From the NCBI RefSeq assembly GCF_005116455.1, contig NZ_SWBP01000003.1, positions 124,012-188,011 of the forward strand: a stretch of 64,000 nucleotides of DNA. The letters are read 5' to 3'. The notes beneath the pieces are model-generated. The model had not been told where the DNA came from. It did not search any database and was given only the letters and a program-made list of their open reading frames with translations. Below, one piece after another: positions 18,460 through 28,618 of this stretch; the first letter of the stretch is position 1, and each line of letters starts with the position of its first letter. This stretch comes from Pedobacter cryophilus (GTDB taxonomy: Bacteria; Bacteroidota; Bacteroidia; Sphingobacteriales; Sphingobacteriaceae). The translations under genes were made by a program, and so were the position numbers.

Positions 18460-19701
18460 TTAAGACACCACTTCTAATAGTTTACTTTTATTGGCTTTGA
18501 TGTTTACGCCATCAATCACGTTTTCTACAATATAATTAACTTCCTCATCTGTTAATTGAGGGTAAATAGGCAGTGAAATTTCACAAGCGTATTGCTTATA
18601 GCTGTTTGGATAATCTTCTATTTTATACCCAATACTTTTAAAATAAGAAAGCATTGGCATTGGAATAAAGTGAACATTTACATTAATTCCTCGGCTCACC
18701 AAAAAATCAATAATCTGGTCTCTATCTGCTTCGGTAATGTTTTTGATTCTTAAAGGGAATAAATGGTATGATGATTCTCGGGTTTTATCTTTTAAAATTG
18801 GATGAATAAACCAGTTAAACATTTTTAGTTTGTGGCAATATTTCATGGCTATTTTTTTGCGCAAAGGCAATAAATGGTCGTTATACAGCCTTATTTGAGC
18901 TAAACCAATAGCCGCACAAATATCTGGCATATTAATTTTTAGGCCTTTAAAAATAATATCATATCGCCAGTTGGCACCCATAGATTTTGCAAAAGCATCT
19001 TTTGTTTGTCCGTTTAAAGAAAACATTTTCAAGAAGTTATACTCTTCTGTGTTATCAAAAACTTCGGGTAGGTTTAAACATATACAACCACCCTCAGCAG
19101 TAGTGATATTCTTAACCGCATGAAAAGAAAAAATAGTAATATCACTTTTTACAGCCGCCGGCAAATTTCTATAAGTTGCCCCAATAGAGTGCGCTGCATC
19201 AGAAATCAATAATATACGGCCCAATAAATTTTGTTTATCCGTTTCGGGATTAAATAACTGATTGATATCTGGATCTTTAATGATAGAGTTAATGGCTTCA
19301 TAATGGCAAGGTAAACCCGCAATATCTACAGCTATTATAGCTTTTGTTTTACTGGTGATGGCTTGCTTTATTTTTAAGGGATCTATAGTTAAATCATCTA
19401 AAATATCAACCATAACAGGCGTAGCACCACAATGTAAAATGCTTAATGCGGTGGCGCAGTAAGTATAAGCGGGTACAATTACTTCGTCGCCTTCTTTTAT
19501 TCCAAACCATTTTAACATCATAATGGCGCCAGATGTCCAAGAATTTACGCAAACAGCCGCTTTAGACCCCGTTAGTTTTAATATTTCTAACTCAAGGGCT
19601 TTAACTTTTGGACCAGATGTAATCCATTTGTTTTGTAGCGTATCTAATACTTGATCTATAACAGATTGATCAATAAACGGTGGTGAGAATGGAATATTCA
19701 T
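18460..19701 (-). CDS. DegT/DnrJ/EryC1 UDP-aminosugar aminotransferase
   Basis: A 413-residue PLP enzyme. MNIPFSPPFIDQSVIDQVLD is the classical start of ArnB/PglE/WecE-type aminotransferases, so I take the ATG at 19,701; the 19 codons before it come from repetitive-looking sequence beginning with TTG. CVNSWTSGAIMML binds the cofactor phosphate, ISDAAHSIGA holds the PLP Asp, and FSFHAVKNITTAEGG the Schiff-base Lys. It converts a 4-keto (or 3-keto) nucleotide sugar into the amino form. It precedes the PglC-like gene with only a 10-base gap, as in pgl-type loci where the resulting diamino-sugar is the first sugar. No matching 4,6-dehydratase is in the window. Confidence 0.82.
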   Translation of the reverse strand: MNIPFSPPFIDQSVIDQVLDTLQNKWITSGPKVKALELEILKLTGSKAAVCVNSWTSGAIMMLKWFGIKEGDEVIVPAYTYCATALSILHCGATPVMVDILDDLTIDPLKIKQAITSKTKAIIAVDIAGLPCHYEAINSIIKDPDINQLFNPETDKQNLLGRILLISDAAHSIGATYRNLPAAVKSDITIFSFHAVKNITTAEGGCICLNLPEVFDNTEEYNFLKMFSLNGQTKDAFAKSMGANWRYDIIFKGLKINMPDICAAIGLAQIRLYNDHLLPLRKKIAMKYCHKLKMFNWFIHPILKDKTRESSYHLFPLRIKNITEADRDQIIDFLVSRGINVNVHFIPMPMLSYFKSIGYKIEDYPNSYKQYACEISLPIYPQLTDEEVNYIVENVIDGVNIKANKSKLLEVVS

Positions 19702-19858
19702 ATAGGTAGTTTTTAGATGTTGTGAGAGATGTTTTAGATGCTTTAATATTAGATGCAACTTTTAAAACCAATTTGGTTGGTTAATTTTTATAAAAAATAT
19801 ATTGCACAGCGTGTTAAAACGCCCAAATCGTTTAAAATAAAACTGTGCTTTTTGAAGA

Positions 19859-20956
19859 CTAATTAATGCTAAATATTAATTTTTCCCATTGGTAAGAAAT
19901 ATAATTTAGGGAATTGGTATTGTTAATTAGTTTGGCATTGGCGGCTAACTTATTTTTTAAAACAGGGTCTGTTAGTACTTTAACAATGGCTTTAGATAAT
20001 TCTTCTATATTTTTATCAGCAATTAATAATCCATTATTTTCATGATTGATGATTTCTGATGGACCAAATTCGCAATCCATGGCTATACAAGGGCATCCCA
20101 TGCTCATGGCTTCAATTAAAGCATTTGGATAACCCTCGTTTCTGGAAGGCAGCACAAAAAGTTGCGCTTGTGAATAATAGTCTTGCAAATTTTGTTTAGC
20201 CCCAATTAGTTTAACGCGGTTTTGAAGATTTAATGCTTCAATTTGAAGGTTTAATGCTTCAAGCTCTGCCCCTTCACCTGCAATTAAAAGATCGGTATCA
20301 TAAAGATTTGAGTTGGCAAAAGCAGCAATTAACTGGTCGAAACCTTTTTCATAAGAAAGTCGTCCCACACCCAAAATAAATTTTTTTGAATGTATTGGTG
20401 TAGATGATACGTTTCCAAGCGTATTTACTGGGTTTTTTATGATTTTGAAATTGCCCAATTGTTGGTATGCTTTATTTTTTTTTATACAGTCTTCAATTCC
20501 CTTAGCCGGGAGAACAATGGCTTTAGATTTACTGTAAATTTTAAAAGAAAACCATTTTAAGAAACCCGTAAACTGGTTAATGGTATGGTCTGGTGTTGTT
20601 CTTTCTGATACGATGTAAGTGGTTGAGGTAAGCAAACAGGTTAAACCTGTCCAAAGATTTGCGGTGGTCATAAATGAAACCACACAATCTGGCTTTTTCT
20701 TCATTAATAAATTTAATAACCTAAAAAATGATTGTGCGGCATAAAATATTCGGTATGCCAGGTGTTCACTTTTACGATTTACCAAATAGGTGATATTTAT
20801 ATCATTGGGCAATTTATAAATCGATATAGCCGAATTTAAGCAAACAATTTCTACCCGGTATTTGTGCTGATGAAAGTAAGTGGCCAGCGTACTTAGTACC
20901 CGCTCTGCCCCACCGCCTTGTAAAGTATTGATCACAAAAAGAATTTCGGTACTCAT
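19859..20956 (-). CDS. Glycosyltransferase family 4
   Basis: A 365-residue GT4. FVINTLQGGGAERVLSTLA opens the N-domain, KFILGVGRLSYEKGFDQLI, LLIAGEGAE and SRNEGYPNALIEAMSMGCP (E-x7-E) form the donor domain. A short tandem similarity, LEALNLQIEALNLQ near residue 235, comes from an 18-base direct repeat in the gene. It belongs with the glycosyltransferase series of the locus; donor unknown. Confidence 0.85.
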   Translation of the reverse strand: MSTEILFVINTLQGGGAERVLSTLATYFHQHKYRVEIVCLNSAISIYKLPNDINITYLVNRKSEHLAYRIFYAAQSFFRLLNLLMKKKPDCVVSFMTTANLWTGLTCLLTSTTYIVSERTTPDHTINQFTGFLKWFSFKIYSKSKAIVLPAKGIEDCIKKNKAYQQLGNFKIIKNPVNTLGNVSSTPIHSKKFILGVGRLSYEKGFDQLIAAFANSNLYDTDLLIAGEGAELEALNLQIEALNLQNRVKLIGAKQNLQDYYSQAQLFVLPSRNEGYPNALIEAMSMGCPCIAMDCEFGPSEIINHENNGLLIADKNIEELSKAIVKVLTDPVLKNKLAANAKLINNTNSLNYISYQWEKLIFSIN

Positions 20957-20986
20957 TTTTAATGAAATTTATTTATTGAAATTGGG

Positions 20987-21844
20987 TTAAACTAAGGTAA
21001 TGATGGTATTTAAAGCTTTTTGGAAATTATAATGCCTGATATCAAACAAAAAATATTGGGTGATATATATTTTTAGAAGTTCTTTTTTATAATGAGCAGA
21101 GTAGCTGAAGTTGTTAATCAAAATATTAAAATCATTAATCATTTTGCTTTTTCTTACTCGGCCATCTATCAAACTATATACACCATCTTTATGTAAACGG
21201 TAAACAGCCATTACTTCTGGCAAAACATAAATTTTTTCGTTGGTATTAGCCATAGCATATAACTTCAAAAAAGTATCGGCACCAAAAGTGTTATAATACC
21301 AATTTTCTAAGCATATTTTTTTGATTCCACAATTGTTTTTAATCATTAATGAACAAATTCTTGTTTCATCTTTTTTGCCCAAAAGAACATCTTCATAATC
21401 AAATTCTAAACTTATCGGCGATGGATTTTCATATATTAATTCGCTATTATCATCAATCACTCTGCTGTAATGGCAACAAATCACATAATTAGGGTTACTC
21501 TCCATAAAATCTACTTGTTTTTGTAGTTTTAATGGATCTGTCCAGTAATCATCACCATCACACATGGCAACGTATTTACCTTTAGAAATATTAAAAGTCT
21601 CTATTTGATTTTTTATCCCTCCAATATTGCTTTCATAGGTTAACAATTGAATTTTGTTGGGATATTTTTGGCAGTAATCTTCAATTATAGCTCTAGTGTT
21701 GTCTTTAGAGCAATCTTCGCCAATAATAATCTCATATTTAAAGTTGGTTTCTTGCATTAGAAAACCATCTAGAGCCTGTGCAATATATTTTTGGTGATTA
21801 TAGGTAATGCAGCAAATGCTTACCATGATTTCAGAGTTATTCAT
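20987..21844 (-). CDS. Glycosyltransferase family 2
   Basis: A 285-residue GT-A protein. SICCITYNHQKYIAQALDG and YEIIIGEDCSKDNTR bind the nucleotide sugar, and VAMCDGDDYWTDPLKL near residue 95 is the DxD with the WTDP extension common in Bacteroidota and Campylobacter glycan loci. The gap to the next gene upstream is 31 bases and to the GT4 downstream 30 bases, so it is in an operon. Confidence 0.85.
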   Translation of the reverse strand: MNNSEIMVSICCITYNHQKYIAQALDGFLMQETNFKYEIIIGEDCSKDNTRAIIEDYCQKYPNKIQLLTYESNIGGIKNQIETFNISKGKYVAMCDGDDYWTDPLKLQKQVDFMESNPNYVICCHYSRVIDDNSELIYENPSPISLEFDYEDVLLGKKDETRICSLMIKNNCGIKKICLENWYYNTFGADTFLKLYAMANTNEKIYVLPEVMAVYRLHKDGVYSLIDGRVRKSKMINDFNILINNFSYSAHYKKELLKIYITQYFLFDIRHYNFQKALNTIITLV

Positions 21845-21875
21845 TTGTAAGATGTTATAATCAGATTATAATTGT

Positions 21876-23045
21876 TTAAGATGCATTTTCATTAGCGCTC
21901 ACTAACATATTAGCTATATCTTCTTCAATACCTACGGGTACTTGTGTTTCCATAACATCTTCAATATCATAATGTTGTACTCTTAATATTACTCTAGTAA
22001 TTAAGTCTAAATCTGAAAACGTAAGTGCATGGTAAAGCGGTAAGCAAATAATTCTTTCAACTACAGAATCACAAACCGGAAGTGCTGTTTGCTGCACATA
22101 AGGTAAAGAAGATAGTGATGGATAAAAATACCTTCGGCAGTAAACTTTTTCTGCTTCTAATGCCACTAAGCATTTATGCATCAATTCTTTAGTATCAAAA
22201 AGAACCGGAAAGTAGGCGTAGTTATAGTCAAAATCTTTATTTAGTTTAGGATAGCTTGCTTTTAGATTTTGCAATTTATCTAGGTAGTAAAGAGAAAGTT
22301 GTTTTCTTTTCTTCAAAATTTCATCAACATATTTTAGGTTACATAAACCCATGGCTGCATGAAATTCGCAGTTTTTTCCATTAATGCCTAGTTCACTATA
22401 ATCTTCGGGGCCGTTATGCCCAAAATTTCGCATGTGAGACATTTTCTTTAGTAAATCTGGATCTTTTGTAAACACAGCGCCACCTTCTATGCTATGAAAC
22501 AATTTGGTAGCGTGAAAACTTGTGGTACTAATATCCCCATATTCATAAACAGATTTGTTTTTGTATTTGGTACCAAAACAATGTGCACCATCATAAATCA
22601 CTTTTAGGTTGTATTTATCGGCAATAGCCTGTATGGCATCAATATCACAAGGATTACCGTAAACATGGGTAGCTAAAATAGCCGATGTTTGAGGTGTAAT
22701 AGCCGCCTCAATTTTTTTAGGATCAATGTTAAAAGTTTCGGGATCAATATCCGTATAAACAGGTTTGCATCCCTCCCACACAATACTGCTGGTGGTGGCC
22801 ACATAAGAAAAAGGCGTGGTAATAATCTCACCTTTTAGATCTAAAGCTTTAATTGCAATTTGTAAAGCTAAGGTGCCATTAGTTACATAAAGTAAATGCT
22901 CTACCTGGAGATAGTTCTTCAGTTTAAGCTCTAGTTCATTCACTAAAGGGCCGTTATTGGTAAGCCATTGGCGCTCCCAGATGCTATGTACATAGTCATC
23001 ATATTCTTTGGCTTTTGGGAGAAAGGGTTTGGTTACTGGTATCAT
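21876..23045 (-). CDS. DegT-family nucleotide-sugar aminotransferase, VioA/FdtB-like
   Basis: A 389-residue PLP enzyme. MIPVTKPFLPKAKEYDDYV and RQWLTNNGPLVNELE resemble VioA (dTDP-4-amino-4,6-dideoxyglucose forming) and FdtB. YVTNGTLALQIAI, IYDGAHCFGTKY and TTSFHATKLFHSIEGG give the PLP phosphate-binding turn, Asp and Schiff-base Lys. It overlaps the flippase gene by 4 bases. No RmlA/RmlB genes are visible here to supply a dTDP-4-keto-6-deoxy sugar, so these would have to be elsewhere, or the substrate differs. Confidence 0.82.
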   Translation of the reverse strand: MIPVTKPFLPKAKEYDDYVHSIWERQWLTNNGPLVNELELKLKNYLQVEHLLYVTNGTLALQIAIKALDLKGEIITTPFSYVATTSSIVWEGCKPVYTDIDPETFNIDPKKIEAAITPQTSAILATHVYGNPCDIDAIQAIADKYNLKVIYDGAHCFGTKYKNKSVYEYGDISTTSFHATKLFHSIEGGAVFTKDPDLLKKMSHMRNFGHNGPEDYSELGINGKNCEFHAAMGLCNLKYVDEILKKRKQLSLYYLDKLQNLKASYPKLNKDFDYNYAYFPVLFDTKELMHKCLVALEAEKVYCRRYFYPSLSSLPYVQQTALPVCDSVVERIICLPLYHALTFSDLDLITRVILRVQHYDIEDVMETQVPVGIEEDIANMLVSANENAS

Positions 23046-24484
23046 CTTTTTAGAACTAATTGTTTAAAATCATACATGGCATTAAACTGCAACAACTGAC
23101 CAAATGCGAGATAGAAAGAGAAAAAGAAAATGGGTTCAATCATTATTCTTCCTAAATCAGAAAGTTGAAAGGTGCGCAGTAAAAAAACGTCGAGAAAAAA
23201 GCAAATTAATGCGGTAAAGGCAGATAGAATGATGGCAGGCGTAATATCTGCCAATTGCTCTTTAGCCGGGTAATTAATTAATTTTCCACTATAGGTGGAG
23301 TTAATGTAAAAGGCTATTAGATTAAAAAATAGCTGAAAATATAATAAACCGTATATGCCGTAAGGAATAACTAATAAAATTCCTATTACGCTGAGTACTT
23401 TTTTATAGACTTCTAATTTTAAAAAAAGATCACTTCTACCTTTTACTTTTAAAATATTGAGGTTATAAGCATGTAAGGGATAAAAAATGCCGGCTAAACA
23501 TAATATTTGAAAATAAGGTACTGCAGGCAACCATTTATCAGTAATTAAAAACCTAAAAAGAGGCTCGGCAATTACAACTAGCAACATAAGTATAGATGCA
23601 TTCCAAAAAATTACCTGCTGCATTAATTTTTTATACACCATTTTTAACCTAAAATTATCTTCAGAAATGGAGGCAAACATGGGATAGGTTACACTACTTA
23701 TGGCTACCGAAATGTTGTTGGTTGGTAACTGACTTATAGAATCTGCTCGTGAATAGAAACCTAATTGTGCTGCCGAGTAATTTTTACCTATAATAAGTAC
23801 ATATATATTTTTATAAATGATATCTATCAAACCTGATAAAGTCATTTTATAACCAAAATTGAAGTGTTTTTTAAAGCTGGCTTTATCAAAAATTAAAGAT
23901 GGTCGCCATTTAGAGTATATCCAATGAAAAATGGTGGTTAAAAATGATTGAAATATATTCATCCAAACCAAACTCCAAACTCCAAACCCGTTTAAAGCCA
24001 TTACAATTCCCAACAAACCACCGGCTAAAACAGAAGGAACTTGAATAAGTGCTTGTGTTTTAAAATTCATCACTTTCACCAATCTTGCATTTTGAATTTC
24101 ATAAAATGCATTGAGAATAAATACAATAGAATAAACCCTAATTACGGGTGTTAATATGTCTTGTTTATAAAATGAAGCTATATATGGTGCTGATAAATAA
24201 ACTATGGCGTAGATGATTAAGCTACCTCCCAGGTTAAAAAAGAACACTGTAGAATAATCTTTTTGGTTAGCCATTCCTGTTCTAATTAAGGAAGAAGAAA
24301 GGCCGCCGTCTACCAGTAAACTCCCAACGGCAATAAAAACAGATAACATGGCGATGATACCAAACTCTGCCGGAGCCAAAATTCTTGCTAAAATAATGGT
24401 GATAAAAAAACTGATTAACTGCACTCCAAATTGCTGGCTAAATGTCCATACCAGTCCTGATAATGTTTTTTTTCTTAAACTCAT
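23042..24484 (-). CDS. Wzx/WzxC-type lipid-linked oligosaccharide flippase
   Basis: A 480-residue membrane protein of the MOP (MATE-like) superfamily with twelve to fourteen hydrophobic segments. The N-terminus GLVWTFSQQFGVQLISF and the segment LAPAEFGIIAMLSVFIAVGSLLVDGG are typical of the WzxC/polysaccharide-transport family. It turns undecaprenyl-linked repeat units across the inner membrane for the Wzy-like polymerase. It overlaps the aminotransferase downstream by 4 bases, so translation is probably coupled. Confidence 0.85.
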   Translation of the reverse strand: MSLRKKTLSGLVWTFSQQFGVQLISFFITIILARILAPAEFGIIAMLSVFIAVGSLLVDGGLSSSLIRTGMANQKDYSTVFFFNLGGSLIIYAIVYLSAPYIASFYKQDILTPVIRVYSIVFILNAFYEIQNARLVKVMNFKTQALIQVPSVLAGGLLGIVMALNGFGVWSLVWMNIFQSFLTTIFHWIYSKWRPSLIFDKASFKKHFNFGYKMTLSGLIDIIYKNIYVLIIGKNYSAAQLGFYSRADSISQLPTNNISVAISSVTYPMFASISEDNFRLKMVYKKLMQQVIFWNASILMLLVVIAEPLFRFLITDKWLPAVPYFQILCLAGIFYPLHAYNLNILKVKGRSDLFLKLEVYKKVLSVIGILLVIPYGIYGLLYFQLFFNLIAFYINSTYSGKLINYPAKEQLADITPAIILSAFTALICFFLDVFLLRTFQLSDLGRIMIEPIFFFSFYLAFGQLLQFNAMYDFKQLVLKR

Positions 24485-24577
24485 AAAACATAGGTAAATC
24501 AGGTTGATTCAATTATTAATGAATCAATCATGCTTAGAAAAAGGAAATGCGGAGGTGCTTTTTTTGTTTAGCTAAAC

Positions 24578-25675
24578 CTAGTGTGTTAAACTATTCACTT
24601 TATTAGGAACCAAAACTGGTATATTTTTATCTGTTAATTCTGGCTCCTTTTCTGTTAAGATTGGCTGTTTTTCTATTAAATCTGGCTGAGTTAAAGTAAC
24701 CGCTTTAGCATAATATTTAGTTTTTAAATAATTAACTATTGGTTTTTCTAAATAAGTTTTAACAATCCAGGCTAATAAGAAGATCAGCGAAAGCGTTAAC
24801 ATTAACACAATAAACTCATTATGAATATAAAAATTTAATGAGTTGATCATTGAATAACCAATTTCTTGATGCAATAGATATAAAGGATAAGAGATGTAGC
24901 CTAAAAACAATAATGGCGAATAGGTGAAGTTTTTTAGTTTACCGTAAATAAATAAGTAAAATATACCAAATATACAGGGATAAACATAAGCACTACCAGG
25001 CCTGTTATTTACCCAAATTGCTGTAAAAAGGCATGATAATATGAGAAAGTGCTCTATAAAATTTCCTTTATTAAATCTCAATTTATAAAAAAGAATACCA
25101 GCCAAAAGAAACATCCCATACTTTAGGTTAAGAAAATAGGCTCCATAAGGTAAAATACCTTGTCGGTTTAAAATCATAATGGTAAGCCATATAACGGCTA
25201 TAATTCTAATATTTTTTAGCCAACCCATGTAATAAATTAAACCCATTGAAGCATAAAAAAACAATTCGGGTATAAGCGACCAGTATGCACCATCTACATT
25301 TGGGATTTCAAAAACACCTTGTATCATGGTAAAGTTCATCAGTATTTGAGAAATAGTAAATTCTTGTATCCTGGGTGATTTCCACAAACTGGTGAGTATC
25401 AAAGTTAGGAGAATGCAAATCCAATATGCCGGATACAATCTAACAAACCTTTTGTAAGAGAATTCTTTTAAACTTGATACCTTTTGAAGGGTCATATAAA
25501 TTACAAAACCACTGATTACAAAAAACAGCTCTAAACCATAATGACCATAATCCCAATCAAAATTAACCGAAGATTGACCCTTAAAAATTTCTTTATACCT
25601 ACTTGTGTAATGATAAATTACCACATTAAGTGAAGCAAGACCTCTTAAAATATCTAATTCTTTTAAACGTACCAT
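24578..25675 (-). CDS. Acyltransferase 3 (OafA-like) membrane O-acyltransferase
   Basis: A 365-residue protein with about ten membrane helices. LDILRGLASLNVVIYHYTSRY at the N-terminus contains the R-G-x10-H pattern of the family's active site, and GLELFFVISGFVIYM is the next diagnostic helix. It O-acylates, usually O-acetylates, a sugar of the polysaccharide. The last 40 residues form an oddly regular hydrophilic tail of TQPDLIEK-PILTEKEPELTDK type, absent from standard family members, which appears to be made of three imperfect 8-residue repeats. Confidence 0.83.
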   Translation of the reverse strand: MVRLKELDILRGLASLNVVIYHYTSRYKEIFKGQSSVNFDWDYGHYGLELFFVISGFVIYMTLQKVSSLKEFSYKRFVRLYPAYWICILLTLILTSLWKSPRIQEFTISQILMNFTMIQGVFEIPNVDGAYWSLIPELFFYASMGLIYYMGWLKNIRIIAVIWLTIMILNRQGILPYGAYFLNLKYGMFLLAGILFYKLRFNKGNFIEHFLILSCLFTAIWVNNRPGSAYVYPCIFGIFYLFIYGKLKNFTYSPLLFLGYISYPLYLLHQEIGYSMINSLNFYIHNEFIVLMLTLSLIFLLAWIVKTYLEKPIVNYLKTKYYAKAVTLTQPDLIEKQPILTEKEPELTDKNIPVLVPNKVNSLTH

Positions 25676-25727
25676 GGCCTATTTATTTATAAATATTTAT
25701 GATTGGCTTTATTTGAACTATTACGGT

Positions 25728-26756
25728 TTAACTATAAACCTTTACTGCTTTAAGCTCATCTACATAAGATTTTACGGTTTCTTGCAATCCCTCTTTAATA
25801 GAGAAGTATGGGAAATAATCTAACAAATGTTTGGCTTTTACAATAGAAGCTAAAGAATGTGGAATATCTCCGTTACGCTCTTTTCCATAGTTAAAATGTA
25901 CACCAGCAATATCTGGGTCAACTTGTGCTAATTGGTCTCTTAGTAAAATAGCCAATTCATTTAAAGAGGTTTGCTCGCCATAAGCCACATTGTAAATTTG
26001 ATTTACAGCAAAAGAATTTTTACTTAAGGCTGCAATAATATTGGCTTGCACCACATTTTCTATATAGGTAAAATCTCTAGAGTTTTTTCCATCTCCGTTA
26101 ATGATAGGTTCTTCATGAGCTATTAAACTCGATATGAATTTTGGAATAACGGCTGCATAAGCTCCATCTGGGTTTTGCTTTGGGCCAAATACATTAAAAT
26201 AACGTAGTCCAATATATTCTAAGCCATAAAGGCGATTAAAAACATCGGCGTAAAGCTCATTAACATATTTTGTAATGGCATAAGGCGATAACGGTTTGCC
26301 AATTTTGTCTTCTACTTTTGGTAAATGATTGCAGTCTCCGTAGGTTGATGATGAAGCTGCATAAACCATTCTTTGCACCTTAGCATCTTTTGATGCGATT
26401 AACATATTTAAAAAACCTTTGATATTTACATCATTGGTAGTAATTGGGTCTTCTATAGAGCGAGGTACCGAACCTAATGCGGCTTCATGAAAAACAATAT
26501 TTATTCCTTCAACCGCTCTTTTACAATCATCTAAATTTCTGATGTCTCCTTCTATCAATTCAAAGGAAGAATAGAAAGAAAATTCTTCTAGATTTTTCAT
26601 AAATCCTGTCGAAAAATTATCCAGAACCCTCACTTTTCCGGCACCAAATTTTAATAAATAAGCCACCAAATTAGAGCCTATAAAGCCGGCTCCACCTGTT
26701 ACTAAAAAACTACATTTAGACAAGTCTTTTTCTCCATGATAAGGTATATTGTACAT
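25728..26756 (-). CDS. UDP-HexNAc(A) 4-epimerase, WbpP/TviC type
   Basis: A 342-residue extended SDR. FLVTGGAGFIGSNLVAYLL is the NAD-binding loop, reached after a 15-residue N-terminal extension that WbpP and TviC also have. VLDNFSTGFMKNL follows. ASSSTYGD and PYAITKYVNEL supply Ser and Tyr-x3-Lys, and GLRYFNVFGPKQNPDGAYAAVIPKF is typical of WbpP-like epimerases. It would interconvert UDP-GlcNAc(A) and UDP-GalNAc(A). It lies 28 bases after the dehydrogenase gene; the pair reproduces WbpO-WbpP of Pseudomonas O6 and TviB-TviC of Vi antigen and should yield UDP-GalNAcA. Confidence 0.85.
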   Translation of the reverse strand: MYNIPYHGEKDLSKCSFLVTGGAGFIGSNLVAYLLKFGAGKVRVLDNFSTGFMKNLEEFSFYSSFELIEGDIRNLDDCKRAVEGINIVFHEAALGSVPRSIEDPITTNDVNIKGFLNMLIASKDAKVQRMVYAASSSTYGDCNHLPKVEDKIGKPLSPYAITKYVNELYADVFNRLYGLEYIGLRYFNVFGPKQNPDGAYAAVIPKFISSLIAHEEPIINGDGKNSRDFTYIENVVQANIIAALSKNSFAVNQIYNVAYGEQTSLNELAILLRDQLAQVDPDIAGVHFNYGKERNGDIPHSLASIVKAKHLLDYFPYFSIKEGLQETVKSYVDELKAVKVYS

Positions 26757-26784
26757 TTTAAATTGCTTTTAAGAAGATTAAAAA

Positions 26785-28086
26785 TTATAAACGAATGTCT
26801 ACTATGGCCTGAGGCAGGGCGGCTTTAATATCATATACTACGGTGTTTTCTTTGCACATTTTAGACAAATCCATGTCTTTAAATTGATGGTGTGCAACCG
26901 CTAGTAATATGGCATCATAAGTTTTCTTTTTTGATTCGCCATTTTGGCAAATCACCCCATAAGTTTCTTTTACTTGTAAAGCGTTAGCCATGGGATCATG
27001 TATGTTTACCTTTATTTGGTATTCTTCTAAACGTTTTACAATATCAATAACCTTGGTATTTCTCACATCGGGGCAGTTTTCTTTAAAGGTAAAGCCCAAA
27101 ATAAGTACCTCACTGTTAGCTATATGAGTGCCTTTAGCTAACATAGATTTCACCAACTGATCTGCCACATAAGCGCCCATTCCATCATTAACTCTTCGGC
27201 CTGCTAAAATAATTTCGGGATGATAACCCACTTCCTGTGCTTTTTGGGCCAAATAATAGGGATCAACGCCAATGCAATGCCCTCCTACCAAACCCGGACT
27301 AAAATTTAAGAAGTTCCACTTTGTGCCGGCAGCTCTTAATACTTGCCCAGTGTCTATACCTAATCGGTTAAAAATCATGGCAAGCTCATTCACAAAGGCT
27401 ATGTTAATGTCTCGTTGCGCATTTTCTATCACTTTTGCCGCTTCGGCAACTTTTATAGATTCGGCTTTATGGGTGCCTGCAACAATAATTGAACGGTATA
27501 AGCTATCTACAAATTCTGCTACTTCTGGTGTAGAGCCCGAAGTGATTTTATGGATTTTTGTAACCGAATGTTCTTTATCTCCAGGGTTAATTCGCTCTGG
27601 CGAATAGCCTGCAAAAAAATCAATGTTGTACTTTAAACCCGAGTTTTTTTCTAAGATGGGCACACATTCATCTTCAGTTACGCCAGGATATACTGTTGAT
27701 TCATAAATCACGGTATCGCCTTTTTTAAGTACTGATGCAATCATTTTACTCACCTTTAAAAGTGGATTCAAATCTGGCCGGTTATGCTTATCAACAGGTG
27801 TTGGAACAGTAATAATAAATACATTACAAGATCTTATTTTTTCTAATTCGCTGGTGCAGTATAAACCTTTAAGGCTAGTACAATCTGTAGTAAGTACTTC
27901 TTCTAATTGGTTTTGCTCTATTTCTTTGGTATGATCAAAACCTGTTTTTAACTCATCTACCCTGTTGTTATGCACATCAAAGCCAAATACTTTATAATAT
28001 CTTGCAAATTCTACGGCTAAAGGCAAACCAACATAACCCAAGCCTACTACGGCAATTTTGGTGTTTTTAACGATCTCATTTTTCAT
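26785..28086 (-). CDS. UDP-N-acetylhexosamine 6-dehydrogenase, WbpO/TviB type
   Basis: A 433-residue UDP-sugar dehydrogenase. [18 protein letters not shown] binds [21 protein letters not shown] is a family signature, and [16 protein letters not shown] near residue 270 has the catalytic Cys. The sequence type around [18 protein letters not shown] and [15 protein letters not shown] is that of TviB/WbpO rather than UDP-glucose dehydrogenase or WecC. It oxidises UDP-GlcNAc or UDP-GalNAc to the uronic acid. It starts 1 base after the UpxY-like gene's stop and is followed by the epimerase, so the three form a transcription unit. Confidence 0.87.
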   Translation of the reverse strand: MKNEIVKNTKIAVVGLGYVGLPLAVEFARYYKVFGFDVHNNRVDELKTGFDHTKEIEQNQLEEVLTTDCTSLKGLYCTSELEKIRSCNVFIITVPTPVDKHNRPDLNPLLKVSKMIASVLKKGDTVIYESTVYPGVTEDECVPILEKNSGLKYNIDFFAGYSPERINPGDKEHSVTKIHKITSGSTPEVAEFVDSLYRSIIVAGTHKAESIKVAEAAKVIENAQRDINIAFVNELAMIFNRLGIDTGQVLRAAGTKWNFLNFSPGLVGGHCIGVDPYYLAQKAQEVGYHPEIILAGRRVNDGMGAYVADQLVKSMLAKGTHIANSEVLILGFTFKENCPDVRNTKVIDIVKRLEEYQIKVNIHDPMANALQVKETYGVICQNGESKKKTYDAILLAVAHHQFKDMDLSKMCKENTVVYDIKAALPQAIVDIRL

Positions 28087-28087
28087 T

Positions 28088-28618
28088 TTAGGAAGGAATT
28101 AAAGCTAGGTTTTCAACCGCAACACGACTTACCAAAGCGCATTCTAAATTATCAAACACCATTAAAACAGTTTTACCTGTTACCTTAATAATGCTACCTT
28201 CTTGGTTACATAAAAGCCCATTTTTAATGGTTACCCTATCACCAACGTTAATATCTTTTAAGCTCATTATTTCCACATCCGGAGTTTCTACTAAAATTTG
28301 TTTGATCATATCAATTTCATTAGATCTAATGATTGCTGGCTTTCCCATATAATAAATAAAATTTAATACGCCGTGAGTTTGTCTAACTACTTGTTCTTCT
28401 TTTAAATTGATGTTTACAAAAACATAAGAGCTGAATAATGGAAACTCTACTACTTTCATTCTATCAGCCCATTGATTTTTTACTTTTCTTAACGGACAAA
28501 ATGAATTGATCCCCTGTTGTTTTAATAGTTGATCAACTTTTTTCTCCCATCTGGCTCGGGTATAAATCACAAACCAGTTTCTCATGGTTTGTGATTTTAT
28601 ATTGATATTGTTTTCCAT
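28088..28618 (-). CDS. UpxY/RfaH-like NusG paralog, transcription antiterminator
   Basis: A 176-residue specialised Nus[29 protein letters not shown] is the NGN domain, and the KOW motif follows as [22 protein letters not shown] near residue 125. In Bacteroides, UpxY proteins are coded at the start of each capsule locus and prevent early termination in its leader. Here the gene sits after wza and wzc and just before the sugar genes, 283 bases after wzc. No UpxZ partner is visible. An alternative start is the Met at residue 12, directly before the NGN domain. Confidence 0.82.
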   Translation of the reverse strand: MENNINIKSQTMRNWFVIYTRARWEKKVDQLLKQQGINSFCPLRKVKNQWADRMKVVEFPLFSSYVFVNINLKEEQVVRQTHGVLNFIYYMGKPAIIRSNEIDMIKQILVETPDVEIMSLKDINVGDRVTIKNGLLCNQEGSIIKVTGKTVLMVFDNLECALVSRVAVENLALIPS

